Positions 16,518 to 24,146 of a stretch of DNA of 42,233 nucleotides are shown here, in pieces. Source of the stretch: Gammaproteobacteria bacterium (lineage in GTDB: Bacteria; Pseudomonadota; Gammaproteobacteria; Pseudomonadales; Azotimanducaceae); NCBI GenBank assembly GCA_012961165.1, contig DTZW01000052.1, forward strand, positions 1 through 42,233, read 5' to 3'. The position numbers and the translations under genes are program-made. Numbering within the stretch: position 1 is the stretch's first letter; each line of letters begins with the position of its first letter. The notes under the pieces were generated by a model, which saw only the letters and a program-made list of their open reading frames with translations, searched no databases and was not told the DNA's origin.

Positions 16518-19085
16518 TTACAAGGCGTCCAGATATGGTTTCAAAAAACTGCCGAGTTTAGCTAATGTCAGCGGCTTGGTAATAACATCATTAAATCCAA
16601 TGTCAATGTACTCTTTTAATTTGGCCGTTTCCGCATTTGCCGTGAATGCGATGATGTTGGGTGCGTGGATTTCATCGTCATCAGCCATCCATTGGCGAAG
16701 TTCAATACCGGTATGAAGGGGCATTTGAATGTCGGTAATAATCAAATCAAATCGGTTTTCTCGAGCCAGCTTCAGGCCTTCCACGGCAGATTCTGCCATT
16801 GTTAGCTCCGCTGCGAACTTGTTCATCATGGCTTTCATGACCAATCGATTCATATCGGTATCTTCTACATACAGTACTTTCAGTGAGCCACTACGACGAT
16901 AATCCAACTCCGGGTCTAGTATTGAAGGAAGGGGGAGGGTGCCTGGTTCTATTGCCTCCATTTCTGTTTCCGCAGAATTGGCTTCGGGTAATCTCAGTTC
17001 AAAACTGACGCTACTACCCACGCCCAATGTGCTTGCCACCACCAGCTTTGAATTCATGGCGAACAGAATCTGTTTGACAATGCTGAGGCCCAGGCCGGTG
17101 CCACCGAATTCTCGACTGAAGCCAGTGGCGCCCTGAAAAAACGATTCGCCCAGGTGAGACAAGGTCTTCTGGTCCATACCAATGCCACTATCGGTTATTT
17201 TGAATCGCAAGACGAAACCGCCTGACGAATGGGGCTGGCAGTCTACTACCATTGAAACTTCACCTTGTTTGGTGAATTTCCGGGCATTGCCGACAATATT
17301 GGTTATAACCTGCGTTATACGGCGAGCATCACCGACCAACCTTAACTGCTCATCGCCTTTAAATTCCGCCTTGAAATTGATCGCGGTTCCTTCGAACAAA
17401 ATATGACTCATATCGCTACTTTGCTGAAAAAGAGCGAAGAACTGAAAGGGGTCGTTGACCAACTGTAGTTCTCGGTCTAATGTTTTTTGAAAATCAAGCA
17501 GCTCGTTAATTAACGACAGAAGAGTTTCAGATGATGACTTTGCAACTGATACATATTGGCGTGTATCAATGTCATCTGGTCTCTGGGTGGTGTTTATTAG
17601 ATCAAGGCAAGCAACAATACTGTGCAGCGGAGTGCGTAGCTCATGGGTAATTGCGGACACGAAAGCATCTTTGGATGCCAGCGCTTCGCGCAATTGTTTT
17701 TCCTGCGCCTTCAACTCGGTTACATCAACCAGGCACCTTAGTAAGTATCTTTCCTGATCGGGGATGTCCGGTTCGATGATTCGCATCGCACCGATGAAAG
17801 TGCGTGTTTCTTCCTCATTGGAAAGAACCAGGTCCCAGGGGCCCGATGCCCCCTCTTCCCAGGCGGTTTCTCTCCGTTCAGTTTCTGTACCGGAGCCAAG
17901 CTCGGTAAAACCCTGATCTTCCAGGGTTCGATAGGCTTCATTCTGAAGGACATGGTCCTGTATTCGGCTTTCCAAAGAGACACTAATCGGCAGTCCATCT
18001 AATACCGATGAACCGACAATTCGCTGATTGTCGATGGCGTCGACAATACTTTTACTCAGGGTAACATCGCGCAGGAAAACTACCCACTGTTCCATCTGGT
18101 CGATTCTTATAGCTGTAATGAAGCCTTCTAGATCAATCCTGCCTTTCGCTTTCGAGTGCCCGGTCAATTCAATCAGTTCATCGCTGAGGGGTGCTGCGTC
18201 AAATACTCCCTCTGCATAAAAGCGTTCTGCGTGTTCTTCATTTAACAGAAACCGCGGCATCGGCTCATTCATGGCTTCCTCATGGCTTAAGCCAAACATC
18301 TTGCTCGCTCGCGAATTCCACTCTTGAATACGTCCCTCGTTATCCAGCAGTGCAATAGCGTCAAACGAGCTGTCGATCACCGCAATCATTGTTTTCTGTG
18401 CAGACTCAAGGGCTTGCAGTGCGCTGGAAAGTTCTTCACTTTTTTCAATGGCAATATCTCGAGATAGAATTAACTTCAAGGAAGATCGACGCATCAAAGT
18501 AACTACGAGGATGGCTATTCCCGAGCAAAATACCACCCCCAGTATCAAATTGAATGTGTGCATCAACACATCCTGCTGCGCGGCCAATGGCGCCGTTGAT
18601 GAAGGCGGATAACCACCTTCATATGCCAGCCCCGCTAAAGAAACAATCCCCAGGACACCGGCAAGAAGAGCAACCCTTGGGCCAAGTAATAGCCCTCCCA
18701 TCATGGGAAGTAATAGAAACCAGATACAATATGCAGAAAATATACCGGATCCGTAGTAGGCCGGGACTAGAGTGACAGCCATAGCCGCTGTTATCAGCAA
18801 GCTCGCGGCGACTTGAGCGGACCCACCAGACCGGGCAATCAGCGCTGAGACGAAAAATAAAATTGAGCCGAATAAGAAGGCTATGCCCTCCAACAGTTTG
18901 ATTCCGGTATTCGCGCTTGAATACGCAAAACCAAGAAGCAAGGCTATGAATGCAAAGCTTGAAATAAAATATATGCTACGACGCTGAAATGCAGGGGGAA
19001 ATATTCCAGACAAGAGTTCAGCATCCTGCAGGCGGTCAATATTCATTTCAGCATCTATATTAGTAGACGGTACTTTTGAAACCAT
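16518..19085 (-). CDS. Membrane-bound hybrid sensor histidine kinase
   Basis: An 855-residue signalling protein. Residues about 37-200 form five to six membrane helices. A PAS domain follows a short coiled linker (about 230-345, with FDAIALLDNEGRIQEWNSRA) and a second PAS-like part covers about 350-455. HisKA has the phospho-accepting H481 (ITHELRTPLHS). HATPase shows the N box (NIVGNARKFT, N600), DSGIGM (632-637) and GGTGLGLSIV (661-670). The C-terminal receiver has acidic residues E741/D742, phosphorylation site D785 (LIITDIQMP), T815 and K837. No response regulator or HPt gene is beside it, so it is an orphan hybrid kinase that must pass phosphate elsewhere. The signal is unknown. Confidence 0.92.
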   Translation of the reverse strand: MVSKVPSTNIDAEMNIDRLQDAELLSGIFPPAFQRRSIYFISSFAFIALLLGFAYSSANTGIKLLEGIAFLFGSILFFVSALIARSGGSAQVAASLLITAAMAVTLVPAYYGSGIFSAYCIWFLLLPMMGGLLLGPRVALLAGVLGIVSLAGLAYEGGYPPSSTAPLAAQQDVLMHTFNLILGVVFCSGIAILVVTLMRRSSLKLILSRDIAIEKSEELSSALQALESAQKTMIAVIDSSFDAIALLDNEGRIQEWNSRASKMFGLSHEEAMNEPMPRFLLNEEHAERFYAEGVFDAAPLSDELIELTGHSKAKGRIDLEGFITAIRIDQMEQWVVFLRDVTLSKSIVDAIDNQRIVGSSVLDGLPISVSLESRIQDHVLQNEAYRTLEDQGFTELGSGTETERRETAWEEGASGPWDLVLSNEEETRTFIGAMRIIEPDIPDQERYLLRCLVDVTELKAQEKQLREALASKDAFVSAITHELRTPLHSIVACLDLINTTQRPDDIDTRQYVSVAKSSSETLLSLINELLDFQKTLDRELQLVNDPFQFFALFQQSSDMSHILFEGTAINFKAEFKGDEQLRLVGDARRITQVITNIVGNARKFTKQGEVSMVVDCQPHSSGGFVLRFKITDSGIGMDQKTLSHLGESFFQGATGFSREFGGTGLGLSIVKQILFAMNSKLVVASTLGVGSSVSFELRLPEANSAETEMEAIEPGTLPLPSILDPELDYRRSGSLKVLYVEDTDMNRLVMKAMMNKFAAELTMAESAVEGLKLARENRFDLIITDIQMPLHTGIELRQWMADDDEIHAPNIIAFTANAETAKLKEYIDIGFNDVITKPLTLAKLGSFLKPYLDAL

Positions 19086-19444
19086 TTCTCAATCTGACCT
19101 GATTTAGGTGATTTAGATATAAATTTTAGTGGTGCAACCGAAAGCTGGCAACTGATTATGTTGATTGGTTCACTCGGAGCTTAGGGCGGAATTGGTGAGA
19201 TGTACGGCAGCCTCGTTGGTCATCTCCGCGATACTCTTCGGTACTGGAATCACCTGTGTCCGGGTGGGTTAGAGATACGACCTACCTCTGCCAGTCTTCT
19301 TATTCAGTGAAACTATGCTCCTTGAGCGAAAGGCGACAGAGAAATGTGGCTTAATAAGCGGGACCCGACCTATGATCCGCGCTACAGCCATTCACTGAAA
19401 GGGCCATCTGAAGTTCGGCAAATTTGGGGATATTGTCGAAATGA
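19086..19444. other. Intergenic region without a recognisable gene
   Basis: It should include the kinase promoter near 19086-19150, which is AT-rich. On the minus strand a short open stretch from 19268 to a stop at 19170 reads sensibly (PVPKSIAEMTNEAAVHLTN) but lacks a start and is only about 32 codons; it may be a gene tail left by deletion. I recognise nothing else. Confidence 0.4.
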
Positions 19445-19468
19445 CCAGTGACCAGGATTGGCCACTGG
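19445..19468 (-). terminator. Strong hairpin after the aldehyde dehydrogenase gene
   Basis: A 10-bp stem with a 4-nt loop: CCAGTGACCA at 19445-19454 pairs with TGGCCACTGG at 19459-19468, with one G-T pair. It starts 12 nt beyond the dehydrogenase stop on the minus strand. No T-run follows, so it could protect the mRNA end or act as a terminator with other help. Confidence 0.5.
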
Positions 19469-19479
19469 TATTGAGGCGC

Positions 19480-20889
19480 TCAAGAAGCCTTCTTGTACGG
19501 CGGTCGCATCGCGGCTGCGAGTTTTGAAACCGTGTTGGATTGGGTGTAGATGGCTTTGGCATGGCTGAAATTCCTGAAGCCATCGAAACCGTGATAGGAG
19601 CCCATGCCGCTAGGGCCGACGCCACCAAAAGGCAGGTCTTCCTGTGCAATGTGCATGATCACATCGTTGACGGTGACACCGCCAGATGTCGTCCGTGTCA
19701 GCACTTCACGTTCCTCAGCGCTATCCTGGCCGAAGTAGTAGAGGCCTAACGGACGATCTTTGCTGTTCACGTAGTCCAGTGTTTCTTCGATATCTTTGTA
19801 CTGCTTGATTGGGAGGATCGGGCCAAAGATCTCATCCTGCATGACTTTCATATCGTCCGTTGGGTCCAGGACGAGCATCGGTGGGATGCGGTGGTGTTCC
19901 TGCTGAGAGAAGTCCTCGCTTGCCGGGTTAATCTCAACTACGTTGGCACCTTTTTCTTTGGCGTCGTCCAGGTAGCTGTTCAGGCGGTCAAAATGACGTT
20001 CGTTAACGATGCTGGTGTAGTCAGGGTTGTCTATGATGTTGGGGAACATTTTGGCAACGGAGTTCTTTGCATGCTCCACGAATTCATCTCGGCTTTCTTC
20101 AGGCAGGATGACATAGTCTGGCGCAAGGCAGATCTGGCCGGCGTTCATGGTCTTGCCCGCCATGATATTTGTAGCCGCCAGTTTCAGGTTGGCAGATTTT
20201 CCGATGATGACGGGAGACTTGCCACCCAGTTCAAGGGTGACAGGAACCAGATTTTCCGCTGCAGCTTTCATGACGTGTTTGGCAATCGAAGTTGCGCCGG
20301 TGAACAGCAGGTGATCAAAAGGTAATCTTGAAAAGGCGCCGCCAACATCAGGGCCGCCGGTGAAGACTGCGACTTCTTCTTCATCAAAAGCTGCTGCGAA
20401 CAATTCCTTCATCAGTTCAGAGGTCTGGACTGTAAATTCCGACGGTTTTATCATGGTGCGGTTGCCTGCTGCGAAAACGCCAGCAAGCGGTGCGAAGGTC
20501 AGCTGTACGGGAAAGTTCCAGGGGCTGATGCAGCCGACGACGCCCAATGGCTGGTATTCGATTCGTGAGCGTGCGCCAAAAATCCCTAGCGGGAACATGC
20601 TTTTACGCTTTTCAGGGCGCATCCATTTTCGGAGCTGCTTTTTTGATGACTCAAGCGGGCCAATGGATCCATCTATGTCAGTCATCTTGGACTGGTCCAG
20701 GGAACGGTGACCGAAGTCTGCCGCCATTGCCTCACTCAGTTTTGTTCCGTGGGTTTTCAGTATGTCGATAGCCCGGTCAATTCGGTCAATTCTGGTTTCC
20801 GCGGAAACAGCGCCTTCTGAGATGTATGCCTTCTTTTGGCGGTCGAGGACTGCCTGCATGTCTGCTTGTGTGGGTTCTACATTAGTCAT
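19480..20889 (-). CDS. Coniferyl-aldehyde-type NAD(P)+ aldehyde dehydrogenase
   Basis: A 469-residue aldehyde dehydrogenase that oxidises an aldehyde to the acid. Key motifs: PWNFPVQLTFAPL and the cofactor stretch MIKPSE, the general base in VTLELGGKSP, the catalytic cysteine in NAGQICLAPDYV, and EIFGPILPI. The short N-terminus and the membrane-directed tail region (about SKLAAAMRPPYKK) fit the coniferyl/fatty aldehyde dehydrogenase branch. Substrate may be an aromatic or long-chain aldehyde. An ATG 12 codons upstream exists at 20925, but MTNVEPTQ at 20889 is the normal family start and has AAGGAC upstream. It has its own control region (20890-20974). Confidence 0.88.
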   Translation of the reverse strand: MTNVEPTQADMQAVLDRQKKAYISEGAVSAETRIDRIDRAIDILKTHGTKLSEAMAADFGHRSLDQSKMTDIDGSIGPLESSKKQLRKWMRPEKRKSMFPLGIFGARSRIEYQPLGVVGCISPWNFPVQLTFAPLAGVFAAGNRTMIKPSEFTVQTSELMKELFAAAFDEEEVAVFTGGPDVGGAFSRLPFDHLLFTGATSIAKHVMKAAAENLVPVTLELGGKSPVIIGKSANLKLAATNIMAGKTMNAGQICLAPDYVILPEESRDEFVEHAKNSVAKMFPNIIDNPDYTSIVNERHFDRLNSYLDDAKEKGANVVEINPASEDFSQQEHHRIPPMLVLDPTDDMKVMQDEIFGPILPIKQYKDIEETLDYVNSKDRPLGLYYFGQDSAEEREVLTRTTSGGVTVNDVIMHIAQEDLPFGGVGPSGMGSYHGFDGFRNFSHAKAIYTQSNTVSKLAAAMRPPYKKAS

Positions 20890-20974
20890 GGGTGACTTGT
20901 CCTTTTGGAATTGGTGGTGTGGCAAAGGGCGCTATTCTAGCAAATTGCGCCGGATTAGCTCTATTTGGTGTTTC

Positions 20975-21583
20975 TTACGTCGCGGTTGGAGGTTTGGGTT
21001 GGTCAGGTTTAGGGGGTAGCCCTTGTTTATAGTCTGCGGGGGTGATTGAGTAGATGAAGGCGTCGTGGCGTTTGCCGTGGAGCAGCAGGCGGTTTCTTGC
21101 GCGGCCTTCGAATTGGGCGCCGGAGGCTTCAGCGACGGCCTTGCTGGCGCCGTTTTGGACGGACATGACGATTTCTATTCTTTGCAGGCCCATTTTTTCG
21201 GTGCAGAAACGGGCGAGGCCGATTGTGGCTTCTGTGGCGATACCTTTGCCCGTGCTTGGAGTTTTGATCCAGTAGCCAAGGTTTGCGATCGGGTGTTCAT
21301 CGATCTGGTTGACGCTACAACCGCCGTGAAACTCGGTCCCATCCTTGCTGAAGATACCGAAGCTATAGGCGGAGCCGTTCTTCCAATTGGGTTGGATGGA
21401 GTCTAGCCACTCAGAGGCATCGTTCATTTGGTAGTCAGGGTGGCACCAGGGCAGGAATTCGAAGACTTCCGCGATGGATTCTCTGGCGGCGTGGAACAAC
21501 ACCTTTTCGTCGAAGATTGAGTAACGGCGAATCAGGAAGCGTTCTGTCTCGAAGGACAGCGGAATTGGTGTTGTCAGGTTCAA
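20975..21583 (-). CDS. GNAT acetyltransferase, RimJ/RimL-like
   Basis: A 202-residue N-acetyltransferase fold. It opens with the usual TERFLIRRYS strand, and the acetyl-CoA region reads IKTPSTGKGIATEATIGLARF, where the G-K-G-I-A part matches the Q/R-x-x-G-x-G/A loop. Later NGASKAVAEASGAQFEGRAR is the typical C-terminal helix-strand. Members acetylate ribosomal-protein N-termini or small amines. The gene starts with TTG overlapping the stop of the Memo-AMMECR1 gene (TTGA, 4 nt), so translation is coupled. The tail after residue 188 is proline-rich and may be disordered. Confidence 0.85.
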   Translation of the reverse strand: MNLTTPIPLSFETERFLIRRYSIFDEKVLFHAARESIAEVFEFLPWCHPDYQMNDASEWLDSIQPNWKNGSAYSFGIFSKDGTEFHGGCSVNQIDEHPIANLGYWIKTPSTGKGIATEATIGLARFCTEKMGLQRIEIVMSVQNGASKAVAEASGAQFEGRARNRLLLHGKRHDAFIYSITPADYKQGLPPKPDQPKPPTAT

Positions 21584-22947
21584 TAGAATTCTTCAGTGGT
21601 ATAGGTGAAAACTTCTGTGTTCTGCCAGCCTAGTGAGTCGAGCCCGGCTTTTGCCCTTAGCTCGGTGACGAATTGTCTGGGATCACGGATCTGTTGCCAC
21701 ACGGATGGCAGGTAAGTCGCCTGGCGTGATCCCTCCTTGATAATCAGGCCATCCACGCCCGGCCGTAATTTGCCCGCAAGATCCTCTAGCGATGAAGCAG
21801 GCAAACGTCGCAGTTGGCTCAGGATTGAAATATGGATGTCTATCTGTTGGTACTCTTCATGGCTGAGACCGCTGAATCTGGGGTCCTGAAAGGCTGCGGC
21901 CTGGGCATTTTTGGCAACGTCAAGCACTAGAGGACGGTGTGCTTGCAGTGAACCGATACATCCACGTAGCTTTCCAGCCATGTTCAGAGTGACAAATGTG
22001 GCTCGTTCTTTCTTTAATCTTTCTGGAAATAGGTTCAGGTCAATATTGAAATTTTTTCCACCCTCCAGTGGGTTGCGGATGGCTTCCCTCGCTAGCTGAA
22101 GCAGCGTTTGTTTATCTGCGAGCGTCCATGTGTCGATGTTCTGTTTTGATTCTTCTGTCACCTGCCAGGCCCCGTAGCCGACGACACGACCTTTGTTGCC
22201 CGCTGTGTCGCCTGAATTTTTGACGTTGACAGTCTCTATAGCCAGGCGGTGTGTCTTTATATGGTGTGTCTTTATATAGTGCAGCAGTCCATTCACCGGT
22301 GTGCAACCGCAGGCTTCATCACCCTTCAGTGTTGCGTCCAGCGTCATGATCTTTCTGGTCGTGTTCGCGTCTATCGAGTTCGCCGTGTCGTAGGCTTCAA
22401 AGTGGCTCAGGTCACTGCTTATCACGATGAGGGTTTCATCACCGCCCCAGAGCTTTTCCAGCACCGCGGCCACGGCTTCTTTGCTGGCATCACCGACCAC
22501 GATAGGTACCAGTGTAAAGTCATCCAGTACGTGTTGCAGGAATGGTAGGTGAACCTCCAGGCTGTGCTCTTCGCGGTGGGCTTCGTCAAGGAATCCAACA
22601 GAAGCGCCGCCAACAATTTGTTGGATGCATTCACTGTCGATGGGGATATCTCCCAGCGGTGTTCGAAAACTGGTGCTTAAGGGGACGGCCATGCCTTTGA
22701 AGGCAACTCGGTGTGATGGGCCCAGTAACACGACGCGTTTGATCCTGTCGTGAGCGCTACCCAGTTTTCTGTAAACCTCACCTGCAATGGCGCCCGAATA
22801 AATATATCCGGCATGCGGTGCGATGATGGCTTTAGGGCAGTCCAGCCCCGCGTCTCCCTCTAAATAGGTGCTGATCAGAGCGCTGAGCGTTGCGGCGTCA
22901 TTCGGGTAGAATGTACCTGCAACGGCTGGTTCACGAACAGTTGTCAT
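21580..22947 (-). CDS. amrB-amrA: AmmeMemoRadiSam system proteins B and A fused (Memo + AMMECR1)
   Basis: A 455-residue two-domain protein. Residues 1-265 are a Memo-like domain of the extradiol-dioxygenase fold: AVAGTFYP, IIAPHAGYIYSG (H45), GPSHR (H79), EEHSLEVHLPFL, SSDLSHF (H182) and the ACGC cysteine. Residues about 275-455 are AMMECR1, with the hallmark LRGCIGS (327-333) and FQDPRFS. Many genomes encode these as separate proteins; here they are one chain. The radical SAM partner starts 55 bp away on the other strand. The role is unknown; the human homologues Memo1 and AMMECR1 are linked to metal handling and a developmental disease respectively. A 15-bp duplication adds five residues in the Memo part. 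A GNAT gene is coupled downstream. Confidence 0.92.
   Translation of the reverse strand: MTTVREPAVAGTFYPNDAATLSALISTYLEGDAGLDCPKAIIAPHAGYIYSGAIAGEVYRKLGSAHDRIKRVVLLGPSHRVAFKGMAVPLSTSFRTPLGDIPIDSECIQQIVGGASVGFLDEAHREEHSLEVHLPFLQHVLDDFTLVPIVVGDASKEAVAAVLEKLWGGDETLIVISSDLSHFEAYDTANSIDANTTRKIMTLDATLKGDEACGCTPVNGLLHYIKTHHIKTHRLAIETVNVKNSGDTAGNKGRVVGYGAWQVTEESKQNIDTWTLADKQTLLQLAREAIRNPLEGGKNFNIDLNLFPERLKKERATFVTLNMAGKLRGCIGSLQAHRPLVLDVAKNAQAAAFQDPRFSGLSHEEYQQIDIHISILSQLRRLPASSLEDLAGKLRPGVDGLIIKEGSRQATYLPSVWQQIRDPRQFVTELRAKAGLDSLGWQNTEVFTYTTEEFY
22248..22277. repeat. 15-bp tandem duplication inside the Memo domain
   Basis: GGTGTGTCTTTATAT occurs twice head to tail (22248-22262 and 22263-22277). In frame on the minus strand this doubles an IKTH segment (YIKTHHIKTHR) just after the conserved ACGC cysteine region. 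It looks like a recent slippage event without frame loss. Confidence 0.95.
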
Positions 22948-23002
22948 TGGGCATACCTGGACCTGTTATGGGCATTGTAATTTCAATAGAGGATGAAACC
23001 AA
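22948..23002. promoter_or_regulatory. Divergent promoter region of the AmmeMemoRadiSam locus
   Basis: Fifty-five bases separate the two divergent starts. Promoters for both units must overlap here, which makes joint control likely. GAGGAT at 22989-22994 serves as ribosome site for the TTG start at 23003, and TGA at 22994-22996 blocks any earlier in-frame start. Confidence 0.45.
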
Positions 23003-24127
23003 TTGTCTCAAATAACTACCTGGGATTGGGCGAAAAAGCCTAAACCTGATAATCACGGCAAAAAGGCTACGCAGTACTGGCGCAAGCTGGATGATGGCAG
23101 GGTGCAGTGTGAGGTCTGCCCGCGGTTTTGCAAACTCAGGAATGGCCAGCAGGGGCTTTGTTTTGTCCGGGCCTGCGAGAATGACCAGATTGTCCTTAAC
23201 ACTTATGGCCGATCGAGTGGTTTTTGCATCGATCCGATCGAAAAGAAGCCCCTGAATCATTTCCTGCCAGGCACTCCGGTACTGTCTTTTGGCACCGCCG
23301 GCTGCAATCTCGCCTGCAAGTTTTGCCAAAACTGGGACATGAGCAAGTCTCGCGAGATGGACAAGCTGGCCGATGAAGCCTCACCCAGGAAACTGGCAGA
23401 GGTGGCCGAGGAAACGGGCTGTAAGAGTATCGCTTTCACCTATAATGATCCTGTGATTTTCCTGGAGTATGCGGTTGACGCGGCGCTTGCCGCCCGCGAG
23501 AAGCAGATCAAATCAGTGGCAGTGACAGCGGGTTATGTTTGCCCGGAGCCACGAGCGAAATTCTTCGAGCATATGGATGCCGCCAATGTCGATTTAAAAG
23601 CATTCAATGAAGGTTTCTATCACAAAATCTGCGGCGGACACCTGGCGCCGGTGCTGGAAACACTGAAGTACCTGAAACATGAAACCAGTGTTTGGCTAGA
23701 GATCACAACACTGCTGATTCCGGGTGAAAATGACTCCAGTGGCGAGCTGGAAGCGATGACGCAGTGGATCGTCGAAAACCTGGGTGCTGACGTGCCGCTT
23801 CACTTTTCAGCGTTCCATCCTGATTACAGGATGCTTAGTCACCCCAATACTTCTGTTGAGACGCTCTCAAGGGCCCGTAGCATTGCGATTTCGGCCGGGT
23901 TGCATTACGTTTACACAGGCAATATCCATGATAGTCCAGGTGGTTCAACTTATTGCCCCAATTGTGCGGCTAGATTGATTGAGCGGGATTGGTATCAACT
24001 CGGTGAATGGAAGCTCGACAGTCAGTTGTGCTGTAAAACATGCGGCACCTGGATAGCAGGTGTTTTTGAGGAGTTACCCGGAACCTGGGGTCGCCAGCGT
24101 CAGGTTGTGCGTATAAAGGGTACTTGA
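23003..24127 (+). CDS. amrS: AmmeMemoRadiSam system radical SAM enzyme
   Basis: A 374-residue radical S-adenosylmethionine enzyme of the family named for its pairing with AMMECR1 and Memo. The SAM cluster motif is CNLACKFCQ (C101, C105, C108). An N-terminal cysteine set (C36, C39, C43, C53 in CEVCPRFC...GLC) and a C-terminal zinc-ribbon-like set (YCPNC and CCKTCG) could bind more metal. PFL-activase-like features include TGNIHDSPGGSTYCPNC. It starts at a TTG with GAGGAT upstream. The downstream cyclase-like gene starts 19 nt after its stop, so these two are almost surely co-transcribed. Substrate is unknown for the whole family. Confidence 0.93.
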   Translation: MSQITTWDWAKKPKPDNHGKKATQYWRKLDDGRVQCEVCPRFCKLRNGQQGLCFVRACENDQIVLNTYGRSSGFCIDPIEKKPLNHFLPGTPVLSFGTAGCNLACKFCQNWDMSKSREMDKLADEASPRKLAEVAEETGCKSIAFTYNDPVIFLEYAVDAALAAREKQIKSVAVTAGYVCPEPRAKFFEHMDAANVDLKAFNEGFYHKICGGHLAPVLETLKYLKHETSVWLEITTLLIPGENDSSGELEAMTQWIVENLGADVPLHFSAFHPDYRMLSHPNTSVETLSRARSIAISAGLHYVYTGNIHDSPGGSTYCPNCAARLIERDWYQLGEWKLDSQLCCKTCGTWIAGVFEELPGTWGRQRQVVRIKGT

Positions 24128-24146
24128 TAACCGAAGGGGATTAATC

